16,045 nucleotides of DNA from CAYMTN01 sp964393335 (GCA_964393335.1 CAYMTN010000122.1:1-16045); one strand, 5' to 3'. Numbered from the stretch's first letter, positions 1 to 6,259 are shown. Notes: a model not told the origin generated them from the letters alone. A program made the numbers and translations.

Positions 1-548
1 TTGCCGTTACGGTCGTAGATGTGGCCCCGGCCCGGCAGTGTTTGCAGCAGTTCCAGGCGCGCGCCTTCGGCCAGTTCCGCAAAAATATCCATGCGCGACC
101 ACGCCAGCCGCCAGCCTTCCGGCGTTTCGATCAGGCGCATGGTGCGGTCAGCATCCGTGATGTCGGCGAACAGCCCGGTATGAAACGTGACGTCATACTG
201 GATGGCGGCAGTCGTGCCCTGGCGCAGCGAGCTGGTGATATGTGCATCGAGACCGGTGAGCGTCATTTGTGTCGCGGCCCTGTCGTACTCATTCGAAAAT
301 GCTTCTTCGGTATAAGCGTCGCGGCTGTTCGGGCTGATCAGGCCATACATGGTTGTGTAATCGGACTGCGTCCATGCATTGAGGAATGTCTCAGCTATTT
401 GATCGGCCTGTTCCAACGTCAGTTGGGGCGACGGGTTCAACCCGCTCGGCCCGCCGGTGGCCCCGCTCCCGGTGCTTCCGCAGGCGGTCAAGATCAACAC
501 GGCGACCGTGATCAGTGGTACAAGTCTTTTGTACGGTGCTCGGCTCAT
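1..548 (-). CDS. Class B penicillin-binding protein (lipoprotein with NTF2-like N-terminal domain), N-terminal part
   Basis: Partial gene running off the left edge; about 182 N-terminal residues are present. The protein begins MSRAPYKRLVPLITVAVLIL and continues TAC, which is a lipoprotein signal with a lipobox (LTAC, Cys near residue 23), so it should be lipid-anchored outside the membrane. A Ser/Gly/Pro-rich linker follows. Residues ~45-160 resemble an NTF2/MecA_N-type domain: a helix with LEQADQIAETFLNAW, then YTTMYGLISPNSR, and later DADRTMRLIETPEGWRLAW. The fragment ends with PGRGHIYDRNGK, the R-G-x-I-Y-D-R-x-G motif that opens the PBP dimerisation domain in class B transpeptidases. The catalytic SxxK, SxN and KTG motifs would lie off the window. 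The ATG at 548 is preceded by an AAGGA ribosome site about 8 bases upstream. Family knowledge: such enzymes cross-link peptidoglycan in elongation or division. Which of these it serves cannot be told from this fragment. Confidence 0.85.
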   Translation of the reverse strand, partial: MSRAPYKRLVPLITVAVLILTACGSTGSGATGGPSGLNPSPQLTLEQADQIAETFLNAWTQSDYTTMYGLISPNSRDAYTEEAFSNEYDRAATQMTLTGLDAHITSSLRQGTTAAIQYDVTFHTGLFADITDADRTMRLIETPEGWRLAWSRMDIFAELAEGARLELLQTLPGRGHIYDRNG

Positions 549-657
549 TGTTCGCTTCCTTACCTGAAAAAGAAATAAGAGGCAAAGTCTCCGGGATTCC
601 ATGCCCGATACTTTACCCCCAATATGTTAGCGCGTGTTCGGTTGCTGCTCCCACTCC

Positions 658-686
658 ATTATATCGCCAGCCGGGCAGCCCGTCGA
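658..686 (-). promoter_or_regulatory. Putative sigma70-type promoter of the class B PBP gene
   Basis: On the minus strand there is a perfect TATAAT -10 (663 to 658) with TCGACG (686 to 681; 4 of 6 matches to TTGACA) 17 bases upstream. Transcription would start near 651 and give a leader of about 100 bases before the ATG at 548. The promoter lies between the maf stop codon and this gene, so the PBP gene need not depend on read-through from maf. Confidence 0.5.
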
Positions 687-709
687 ACTACGTTTATCTG
701 GCGTGTGCC

Positions 710-1420
710 TTACAGTCGTCCGGCCAGTATATCATCGGTCACCGGGCAGACGTAATCGTGATGCTGCTGGCAGCGCAGCGGCACATTTGCGGGGGGTATG
801 ATGCCGAACTTTCGCAGCGAACGTACCAGATGGCACAGCGGTAGCCCGACGACGTTCGCGTAACAGCCGCTCAACGTGGCAACCGGGCGGAAATCCGGGT
901 TCTGGATGGCATACCCGCCCGCTTTATCGAACGGGTCGCCGCTGGCGATATAGGTTTCGATCTCGTCGTCGTCGTAATCGCGCATCGGCACCTCAGTAGC
1001 GGCGACATCGGTCACGCGTTGGCCGATCGTCGTGTGGACCAGCGTCAGCGCGGTAATTACCTGGTGTGCGCGTCCGCGCAGCCGGTACAGCATGGCGCGG
1101 GCTTCGTCAGCGTCGGCAGGTTTGCCCAGGATCGCGTCCCCATCTGCGACGGTAGTATCTGCCGCCAGGATGATCGCGCCGGATGGGGCCGATACTTGAA
1201 CAGCGCGCGCTTTTTCCTGACTCAGACGGATTGTGTAGTCCTGGGCAGTTTCGCCGGGACGCGGGGTTTCGTCGATATCGGCGGTAGTCCGGCTAAATGA
1301 CAGGCCGGTCAAACCTAACAACTCGCGTCTGCGAGGCGAACCTGACGCGAGCAAAATGGTTACGTGTTCGTGTGGAGTCACGGTGGCATCTTTGTGTGAT
1401 CGGCGTAAGTCGGCGATCAA
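710..1420 (-). CDS. maf: Maf-family nucleoside triphosphate pyrophosphatase
   Basis: Maf proteins hydrolyse non-canonical or surplus nucleoside triphosphates to monophosphates and pyrophosphate, and are linked to restraint of septum formation. Counting from the TTG at 1420, the signature SGSPRRRELL is at residues 26-35, ADTTV with the catalytic-type Asp at ~88, GKPAD with Lys100, and DKAGGYAIQ at 165-173. The DKAGGYAIQ form is typical of the dTTP/UTP pyrophosphatase subgroup (YhdE-like). The start is uncertain: TTG at 1420 has an AGGA too close to it, while GTG at 1381 would begin the protein just before the conserved core, as is usual in the family. The upstream FHA-regulator gene stops 10 bases before the TTG, so the two are probably cotranscribed. 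The C-terminus carries ~30 extra residues with two Cys and two His (RCQQHHDYVC, 216-225), beyond the usual family end. Confidence 0.92.
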   Translation of the reverse strand: MIADLRRSHKDATVTPHEHVTILLASGSPRRRELLGLTGLSFSRTTADIDETPRPGETAQDYTIRLSQEKARAVQVSAPSGAIILAADTTVADGDAILGKPADADEARAMLYRLRGRAHQVITALTLVHTTIGQRVTDVAATEVPMRDYDDDEIETYIASGDPFDKAGGYAIQNPDFRPVATLSGCYANVVGLPLCHLVRSLRKFGIIPPANVPLRCQQHHDYVCPVTDDILAGRL

Positions 1421-1430
1421 TATCCTGGCG

Positions 1431-2081
1431 CTAGAATGTACGTTTACGATTTTGAAACATCAGCCCAAAGCCGCGCCGCGTAACCAGATAGTCATGGCCG
1501 GGATCGGCTTCCAACAGGCGTTTGCGCAGGCGGCTGACCAGGGCGTCAATGGTCTGATCGGATACGTCTTCGCCAGGCCCCCAGACGTACTGGACGAGTT
1601 CGTCCCGCGAAACGATACGTCCGGCATTTTCGAACAGCAGCGCCAGCAGCGAAAACTGGTTTGGGCTGAGCGGCGGGTAGACCGGCTGCCCGCCAATCGT
1701 CACGCGGGCAGCCCCCATGTCAATATCCAGGCCCGGACGCGGGAGCTGCACGGGATCGATCTGCGCGGTGGTCACCGGGTCGTCAAATACCCAGGTGCAG
1801 ACCTGCGCAAAACTGACCATATCCCCGGCGCGCAGGCGATATGATTCGCCCTGCGCCAACCGGCGGCCATTAACAAATGTACCATTCGTGCTGCCCATAT
1901 CCTCCAAAAAAATGTTGAGATGATCGTGGATGCATTGCGCGTGCAGCCGAGACACCTCGGTGCTGTCCAATACAAAATCACAATCGCGGGAACGGCCAAT
2001 GGAAAAAGGGAATGTTTTGAGCTCGACTGCCTTGCCCGCCTGATCACCTTCCTGGATCAAAAACCGTTGTGTTGATGGCAT
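1431..2081 (-). CDS. FHA domain plus OmpR/PhoB-type winged-helix regulator
   Basis: A 216-aa protein of two domains. Residues ~6-100 form a forkhead-associated domain, which binds phosphothreonine: IGRSR at 28-32 (Arg30), SRLHA at 44-48, and STNGTFVNG at 64-72. Residues ~120-212 form a winged helix of the transcriptional-regulator C-terminal type: LSPNQFSLLALLFENAGRIV, then a Trp at 167 and SRLRKRLLEAD, ending in the wing TRRGFGLMF. There is no receiver domain, so the signal is presumably a phosphorylated partner protein (Ser/Thr kinase substrate) or an intramolecular contact. This is inference, since no kinase is seen nearby. I chose ATG 2081 because a GGGGG-type ribosome site (GGCAGGGGGCTGAC) lies just upstream; an ATG at 2105 in the same frame lacks one. 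Neighbours: maf starts about 10 bases downstream. Confidence 0.9.
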   Translation of the reverse strand: MPSTQRFLIQEGDQAGKAVELKTFPFSIGRSRDCDFVLDSTEVSRLHAQCIHDHLNIFLEDMGSTNGTFVNGRRLAQGESYRLRAGDMVSFAQVCTWVFDDPVTTAQIDPVQLPRPGLDIDMGAARVTIGGQPVYPPLSPNQFSLLALLFENAGRIVSRDELVQYVWGPGEDVSDQTIDALVSRLRKRLLEADPGHDYLVTRRGFGLMFQNRKRTF

Positions 2082-2215
2082 GTCAGCCCCCTGCCTGTCA
2101 TACATGGCATTTATTCTCAGTATCGTTGACCGCTACACGTGATCCTGGTCGTTTTCGAGCCGTTTACATGACGTTATCCCAACGTTCGCGCGACGGCAGT
2201 GTTCCAGCGGCGCGA

Positions 2216-2914
2216 TCATCTGGTGTCGTGCTCTTCGTCTTCCTCATACTCAAATTTAAGATCGCTGCTGCCTTCCAGCCCGATGCGGCGCTCGAAATCG
2301 GCCAGTGCCGCCTGAAGTTTTTGCTGGCGCAGGCTGCTGGTGACATCGCCGCGCGTGCGTTCCAGCACGCCGCGCAGTTGGTCCATACGGCGACGCAGCC
2401 CGCCCGTGATTGCGTCGTGAAAATCAACAGTGAGCAGCCCGCCGTAGATCGTATCCATCGCGTCGAGCAGCCGCTCCACTTCATCAGAATGCCCTTTGCG
2501 GATGATGTCAAGAATCTGGCGGCGTAGTTCGCTGGCCGCCTCGGCCAGCCCGTTGAGGTATGTCGCGTGTTCGACGTTCAACGAGTCCGGGGTAGGCAGG
2601 TCTTCACCGCGCACCAGGGCGTAGGTTGCGTACGCCTCGACATATTCTTTCAGGGCGTCTTGCGTATAACCGCTGTGGTACAGGTCAGGGTACCCGTCGA
2701 CCTGGGCGCGCAGTTCGTCGGCGGCTAGCTGCGCCTTATCCAGCCGTTCCTGCGCGGTATCCCACTCGTGACGGTGAACGGCGCGGATCGCGTTGGCGCA
2801 GAACTGGATCAATGTGCGCGACTGGTTGATCGCGGCATCACGGGCTGCGCTTTTGGCCTCGAAGCTCACCCTCACATCTTCTATGATGCGGTCGAGTATG
2901 TCCAGATCACTCAT
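2216..2914 (-). CDS. Translin/TRAX family protein
   Basis: A 232-aa, almost entirely helical protein matching the translin superfamily along its length. Features seen: SRTLIQFCANAIRAVHRHEW (32-51), YPDLYHSGYTQDALKEYVEA (75-94), YLNGLAEAASELRR (119-132), then LLDAMDTIYGGL (149-160), and ERTRGDVTSSL (185-195). In eukaryotes translin with TRAX forms the C3PO ring, an RNA endonuclease. Archaeal and some bacterial homologues exist with little known function. The acidic pair in EYVEA (E90, E93) sits where catalytic Glu residues of TRAX-type proteins are expected; I am inferring this alignment. The C-terminus is very acidic (EYEEDEEHDTR). The ATG at 2914 overlaps the end of the DUF3467 gene by 8 bases and has a GAGGAG ribosome site inside that gene, so the two are translationally coupled. 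Confidence 0.85.
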   Translation of the reverse strand: MSDLDILDRIIEDVRVSFEAKSAARDAAINQSRTLIQFCANAIRAVHRHEWDTAQERLDKAQLAADELRAQVDGYPDLYHSGYTQDALKEYVEAYATYALVRGEDLPTPDSLNVEHATYLNGLAEAASELRRQILDIIRKGHSDEVERLLDAMDTIYGGLLTVDFHDAITGGLRRRMDQLRGVLERTRGDVTSSLRQQKLQAALADFERRIGLEGSSDLKFEYEEDEEHDTR

Positions 2915-3263
2915 CTTCCGGCTCCTCGTCGTCGCCGTCATCAGGGGAGTGAATCGAGTTGAACAACTGGTCGGCCAGGGACTGCGGGCGCGGCGGCAAT
3001 GTGATCTCGCCGTTCTGTTTTTCGTAGCGGTCGATGTTTTCTTGCAGCGCCTTGAGCAGCATTTTGGCATTGGTCGGCGTCAACACGATTCGCGTGCGCA
3101 CGCGCGCCTTAGGGACGTTTGGCAGAATCTGCGCGAAATCAAGGAATACTTCCCAGGGGGAATGTGTGATGATCGCGAAGTTGGCATAAACTGCCGGTAA
3201 ATCGGCTGGAATCTCCAGGTTTAACCGGCGGGGTTGGGATGGGGGTATCTTAGGATCAGCCAT
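2907..3263 (-). CDS. DUF3467 family protein
   Basis: A 118-aa protein of unknown function. The core fits DUF3467 as I remember it: LNLEIPADLPAVYANFAIIT, then HSPWEVFLDFAQILP, then RVRTRIVLTPTNAKMLLKAL followed by QENIDRYEKQNGEI. The C-terminus is acidic (SPDDGDDEEPEDE). There is no signal peptide, membrane segment or recognisable catalytic motif. I chose ATG 3263 because AAGGAG sits about 10 bases upstream; a TTG at 3287 in the same frame would place that ribosome site inside the gene. It is the first gene of a two-gene unit with the translin-like gene (8-bp overlap). Conserved coupling would suggest a joint role, perhaps with RNA, but that is inference only. Confidence 0.85.
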   Translation of the reverse strand: MADPKIPPSQPRRLNLEIPADLPAVYANFAIITHSPWEVFLDFAQILPNVPKARVRTRIVLTPTNAKMLLKALQENIDRYEKQNGEITLPPRPQSLADQLFNSIHSPDDGDDEEPEDE

Positions 3264-3297
3264 CGACTGCCTATCTCCTTGTGTCAAACGTACAATA

Positions 3298-3330
3298 AAC
3301 AGCCGCGAGTGTAGGCTCAGGCCGGCTGTT
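3298..3330 (-). terminator. Hairpin with short T-rich tail between ssb and the DUF3467 gene
   Basis: The arms AACAGCCG (3330 to 3323) and CGGCTGTT (3305 to 3298) are perfect 8-bp complements with a 17-base loop. On the minus strand they are followed by TATTGT, giving a run TGTTTATTGT. It could end ssb transcription or act as an attenuator in the leader of the DUF3467 gene. The tail is weak, so efficiency is doubtful. Confidence 0.45.
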
Positions 3331-3348
3331 GTGTTGGAATTCTATGCT

Positions 3349-3382
3349 ACTATACCGCATCTTCAGGTGCGGCACCGCACCT
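3349..3382 (-). promoter_or_regulatory. Candidate promoter with perfect dyad upstream of the DUF3467 gene
   Basis: On the minus strand TATAGT (3354 to 3349) could be a -10 element. No -35 hexamer is recognisable 16-18 bases upstream. In its place lies an 8-bp perfect dyad, AGGTGCGG-CA-CCGCACCT (3365-3382 on the plus strand), centred about 31 bases before the expected start. A dyad covering the -35 region suggests a regulator-dependent promoter. Alternatively the dyad is simply a hairpin after ssb, which stops at 3411. Confidence 0.35.
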
Positions 3383-3410
3383 TACGATGAGCTTGGTCCT
3401 GCTGGCCGCG

Positions 3411-3803
3411 TCAGAAGGGCAGGTCTTCCGCTTCGCTCGGATACTCGCCGGGCGCATCGGTGGTTTCGCCCCGCCGACCCAGGAATTGTATGTCACGCGC
3501 AGTTAGGTCCAGTGAGCCGCGTGCCTCACCGTCCTGGCCGATAAAGGCTGAGACGTCAACTTCACCCGTGACCATGACCTGCATTCCTTTGTGGACGTAC
3601 TGGTTGGCGGTTTCGGCCAGTCCACGCCATGCCGTCACGCGGAACCAGGTTGTTTTCTCGCGCGCCTCGTTGGTGTTTCGATCCGTCCAGCGCCGGGACA
3701 CGGCCACGCTGAAGTCACAAACGGCCACGCCGCTCTGTGTATAGCGCATTTCCGGATCGCGCCCGACATTGCCTATGATGATAGTGTATTGGTAACCAGC
3801 CAT
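3411..3803 (-). CDS. ssb: Single-stranded DNA-binding protein
   Basis: A 130-aa SSB that coats single-stranded DNA during replication, repair and recombination. The OB fold occupies residues ~1-110: YTIIIGNVGRDPEMRYT at 6-22, AVCDFSVAVSRRW at 27-39, TTWFRVTAWRGLAE at 51-64 with aromatic DNA-contact residues, and KGMQVMVTGEVDVSAF at 72-87. The tail is short (~20 residues) and ends in the conserved acidic tip EDLPF, which docks partner proteins such as helicases and polymerase subunits. The ATG at 3803 has an AAGGAG ribosome site 7-8 bases upstream. The gene stands alone with its own promoter and a LexA-like operator upstream. It is not in the rpsF-ssb-rpsR arrangement common elsewhere, so it may be a second or stress-linked SSB, or the sole copy. 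Confidence 0.96.
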   Translation of the reverse strand: MAGYQYTIIIGNVGRDPEMRYTQSGVAVCDFSVAVSRRWTDRNTNEAREKTTWFRVTAWRGLAETANQYVHKGMQVMVTGEVDVSAFIGQDGEARGSLDLTARDIQFLGRRGETTDAPGEYPSEAEDLPF

Positions 3804-3872
3804 AGTTTGCTCCTTGTGCCCTGCATTAATGCTCCCGAATGATACGTGATACGTCGGGGAGAGTCAAAGACT

Positions 3873-3902
3873 ATTATACCCGATCAAGAACATTTGTTCC
3901 AA
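3873..3902 (-). promoter_or_regulatory. ssb promoter
   Basis: Minus-strand TTGGAA (3902 to 3897) and a perfect TATAAT (3878 to 3873) are separated by 18 bases. The start would be near 3866, giving a leader of about 63 bases to the ssb ATG at 3803. The -35 and spacer are overlapped by a LexA-like dyad. A tandem repeat of GATACGT (3841-3854 on the plus strand) lies in the leader; its role is unknown. Confidence 0.65.
3888..3899. promoter_or_regulatory. LexA (SOS box)-like operator in the ssb promoter
   Basis: GAACATTTGTTC on the plus strand reads GAACAAATGTTC on the minus strand, fitting the Gram-positive-type SOS box core GAAC-N4-GTTC. It sits on the spacer and -35 edge of the ssb promoter, where a bound repressor would block RNA polymerase. 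ssb is a known SOS gene in several bacteria. No lexA gene is in this window to confirm the repressor's specificity. Confidence 0.6.
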
Positions 3903-3947
3903 ATTTCGCCGCGTTGCGTGAACAACATGGGTGAGCTACCACGTCCT

Positions 3948-3962
3948 GCCGGCCCAGCCGGC
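3948..3962 (-). repeat. GC-rich hairpin after gatB
   Basis: GCCGGC-CCA-GCCGGC forms a 6-bp stem with a 3-base loop, 21 bases past the gatB stop codon (minus sense). No T tract follows, so it is not a standard intrinsic terminator. It may mark the 3' end of the gatB message or assist factor-dependent termination. Confidence 0.3.
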
Positions 3963-3983
3963 CAGAGCGTAGCCTGCACGAGC

Positions 3984-5438
3984 TTACGAACGGCGTGCTT
4001 CCAACTGCGTGGCCAGCAGGCGTTGCACAACCTGGGCATCGGCTTTGCCGCGCATCGCGCGCATGACCATCCCCATCAGGAACTTGACCAGCTTGTCTTC
4101 ACCGGCCAGGTAACGGGTCACTTCGTCGGGGTGCTCGTCCAGCACTGTGATGATCGCCCGGTTCAGCACATCCTCGCTGCTGACCTGTGCCAGACCGCTC
4201 TCCTTGACCAGCGTGACCGGGTCACCGCCCTTGGCGTAGAGCGTGTCAAGCAGCGTCTTGGCGACTCCGTGATTGATGGTGCCTTGTTCGACCAGCGATA
4301 CCAGATCGGCCAGTGCCTGCGGCGTGAGTTTGATCGCCCCGATTTCCTCGCGCTCGCGGCCTTCGAGATTCATCTGGCGGAATACGTTACCGATGATGTA
4401 ATTGGCGACCTGTTTAGGATCACCGCCTGCGGCCAGCGCGGCCTCGTAATAATGCGCGACAGCCTGTTCAGCCACCAACACGGACGCATCATAGCGGCTC
4501 AGTCCAAACTCGTTCATGAACCGATCGCGTTTGACGTCGGGCAGTTCGGGCAGCGTACTGCGCACCTCATCAACCCGCTCGCGGCTGATCTCCAGAACCG
4601 GCAGGTCCGGCTCCGGAAAATAGCGGTAATCATCGGCGCTTTCTTTCACACGCTGCACAACTGTGACCTGACGGTTTTCGTCCCATCCCATCGTCGCTTG
4701 CTGCACGGTGCCGCCCGATTCATAGACCTGAATCTGCCGCTCGATTTCATAAGCGGAAGCGCGAGCCAGGCTGCGGATGCTGTTCAGGTTTTTGACCTCG
4801 GTGCGCGTGCGTAATTCCGACGCCCCGACCGGGCGCACGCTGATATTCGGTTCCATGCGCAGCACGCCTTTGCTCATGTCGCCGCTGTTGACACCCAGGT
4901 AGCGCAGGATGGCGCGCAGCTTGCGCGCGTACGCTTCGGCTTCTTCGGCGCTGTTAATGTCAGCTTCTGACACGATTTCCAGCAGCGGCACGCCCGCCCG
5001 GTTTAGATCGACCAGGCTGTGACCGTCCACGTGAGTCAGTTTGCCGGTGTCTTCTTCCAGGTGAGCGCGGCGAATACCGATTCGTTTGGTCGAGCCGTCC
5101 GGCAGGTCAATTTCTAACCAGCCGTTGATCGCCAGTGGGTAGTCGTATTGGCTGATCTGATAGCCTTTGGGCAGGTCCGGGTAGAAATAGCTCTTACGCG
5201 CAAACCGGTTGAAAACAGGAATCTCGCAGTTGAGCGCCAGCCCGACGCGCAAGCCAAACTCGATGGCCTGCCGGTTGATCACCGGCAGCACACCGGGCAT
5301 GCCGAGGCATACCGGGCAGACATAGGTATTCGGTGGAGCCGAAGTGCTGTCTACGACGGCGCATGAGCAGAACATTTTTGAGACAGTTTCCAGCTCGGCA
5401 TGAACCTCTAAGCCAATAACTGCTTCATAAGCGGGCAT
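3984..5438 (-). CDS. gatB: Aspartyl/glutamyl-tRNA(Asn/Gln) amidotransferase subunit B
   Basis: GatB is the tRNA-binding kinase subunit of GatCAB. It activates Glu or Asp mischarged on tRNA(Gln)/tRNA(Asn) so that ammonia from GatA can amidate it. The protein is 484 aa, the usual size. Seen: YEAVIGLEVHAEL at 4-15; a zinc site with C24-x-C26 and C41-x-x-C44 (YVCPVCLGMPG); and the family signature KSYFYPDLPKGYQISQYD at 82-99. Further on are MEPNISVRP and KNLNSIRS. The C-terminal ~150 residues form the YqeY-like tRNA-binding tail (DELVKFLMGMVMRAMRGKAD-like end). The ATG at 5438 is chosen because MPAYEAVIGLEVH is the usual family start; another ATG at 5444 is two codons upstream, and the open frame extends farther but lacks family similarity. 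gatA and gatC are not adjacent, which is common outside Firmicutes. Confidence 0.97.
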   Translation of the reverse strand: MPAYEAVIGLEVHAELETVSKMFCSCAVVDSTSAPPNTYVCPVCLGMPGVLPVINRQAIEFGLRVGLALNCEIPVFNRFARKSYFYPDLPKGYQISQYDYPLAINGWLEIDLPDGSTKRIGIRRAHLEEDTGKLTHVDGHSLVDLNRAGVPLLEIVSEADINSAEEAEAYARKLRAILRYLGVNSGDMSKGVLRMEPNISVRPVGASELRTRTEVKNLNSIRSLARASAYEIERQIQVYESGGTVQQATMGWDENRQVTVVQRVKESADDYRYFPEPDLPVLEISRERVDEVRSTLPELPDVKRDRFMNEFGLSRYDASVLVAEQAVAHYYEAALAAGGDPKQVANYIIGNVFRQMNLEGREREEIGAIKLTPQALADLVSLVEQGTINHGVAKTLLDTLYAKGGDPVTLVKESGLAQVSSEDVLNRAIITVLDEHPDEVTRYLAGEDKLVKFLMGMVMRAMRGKADAQVVQRLLATQLEARRS

Positions 5439-5489
5439 AATCATTTCTCGCCTGATCGGTGACTGGACGAAATGGTTGTCACAGCTACG

Positions 5490-5519
5490 AGAATAGCGCA
5501 CTTCGCCGCAAACCGTCAA
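5490..5519 (-). promoter_or_regulatory. gatB promoter
   Basis: Minus-strand TTGACG (5519 to 5514) and TATTCT (5495 to 5490) are spaced by 18 bases. The start would be near 5484, leaving a leader of about 46 bases to the ATG at 5438. This supports the short GatB start, because the longer open frame would begin upstream of the promoter. Confidence 0.6.
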
Positions 5520-5610
5520 TGCTGGCACGTGTAAAGAACTGGTCAATCCTGACAACGCCATGTTTTCTGCTTTTTTCACAATTTCTATATATTTCCTTTG
5601 TTTTGCGGGG

Positions 5611-5616
5611 TACAAT
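5611..5616 (+). promoter_or_regulatory. Possible -10 element for the 178-aa hypothetical gene
   Basis: TACAAT on the plus strand in the context GCGGGGTACAATGGGGCCGG, about 70 bases before the ATG at 5685. No good -35 hexamer is seen at 16-18 bases. The same CGGGGTACAAT string occurs at the -10 of the glycosyltransferase promoter (8336-8346), which argues that it is a real promoter element. Confidence 0.4.
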
Positions 5617-5684
5617 GGGGCCGGGTTATGGCGGATGAGGCCGGTCACACACCGATGATTAGTGCTGGAGGATATTCATAACCC

Positions 5685-6221
5685 ATGTTTTCATGTGATC
5701 CCACCGTAGAACTCAACGGGCACACGGTGCAGGCGTTCTTGCAGAGTGTCATGCATTCCAACTTTGCCGATATCCTGGTGGCGTACGGGTTCGACCAGAT
5801 CGATCCTGATGTCTGGTATCCGCTGCAGGACGTGTTGAACGTCATACGGGAGATATCGCTGCACAGCAACGCGATGATGAACCTGGTCAGCATCGGAATC
5901 GCGGCGGCTGAGAATAGTGTCTACCCTCCCGAAATCGAGTCGTTGTCGGTTGAGAAATTCTTCTCCCTGTACCGGGAATACTATCCCAAGCGCCATCGTG
6001 GTGGCGATTCGGGCTGGATTGAGGTCCAAAAGGCAGCCGATGACCACCTGATTCTGACCTTCCAGATGCCGTATCCTGATGACCTGTTCTATGGCGTGAT
6101 TTATGGGTATGTGCGCCGTTTTTCGAAGCAAGGTGACGTGTTTTCGGTCGCGTATGATGATGACGTGCCGCGCAAAGACCAGGGCGGTGATTACACCATC
6201 GTGCATATCTATTGGGACTAG
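5685..6221 (+). CDS. Hypothetical protein, 178 aa
   Basis: I do not recognise this family with confidence. The protein is soluble and acidic, with no signal peptide or membrane segment. It has a helical N-terminal half (LNGHTVQAFLQSVMHSNFAD, then a WYPLQDVLNVIREIS helix) and a mixed C-terminal half with the pattern MPYPDDLFYGVIYGYVRRFS (residues ~126-145), then FSVAYDDDVPRKDQGGDYTI, ending HIYWD. The ending Y-P-x-D-L-x-Y-G-V-I-Y-G ... G-G-D-x-x-x-x-H-I-x-W looks like a small sensory or ligand-binding module that I recall from uncharacterised bacterial proteins, but I cannot name it. A stop codon lies in frame just before the ATG, so this is the first usable ATG; a GGAGG lies about 13 bases upstream, which is longer than usual. 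It stands between the divergent gatB and the separately promoted def. Confidence 0.75.
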   Translation: MFSCDPTVELNGHTVQAFLQSVMHSNFADILVAYGFDQIDPDVWYPLQDVLNVIREISLHSNAMMNLVSIGIAAAENSVYPPEIESLSVEKFFSLYREYYPKRHRGGDSGWIEVQKAADDHLILTFQMPYPDDLFYGVIYGYVRRFSKQGDVFSVAYDDDVPRKDQGGDYTIVHIYWD

Positions 6222-6259
6222 ACTGGCATAACGCCTGCCTCCAGACCCTGGATGTTTGT

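Noticed and set aside
21..578. 185-aa plus-strand frame at the left end
   Set aside because: The minus strand encodes a PBP N-terminus with lipobox, NTF2-like domain and RGHIYDRNG motif; the plus frame has no recognisable feature.
3282..3287. TTGACA on the minus strand just upstream of the DUF3467 start
   Set aside because: A start site from it would fall inside the gene, downstream of the chosen ATG and its ribosome site.
3841..3854. Tandem GATACGT repeat as an operator
   Set aside because: Only two 7-base copies in the ssb leader, not a dyad, and no further copies noticed; too little to support a site.
3846..4814. Long open frame (322 aa) on the plus strand opposite gatB
   Set aside because: It is antisense to the well-supported gatB, shows no family motif, and is explained by GC-rich codon bias leaving antisense frames open.
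5439..5648. 70-residue N-terminal extension of GatB
   Set aside because: The extension has no family similarity and would start upstream of the gatB promoter; the family start MPAYEAVIGLEVH is at 5438.
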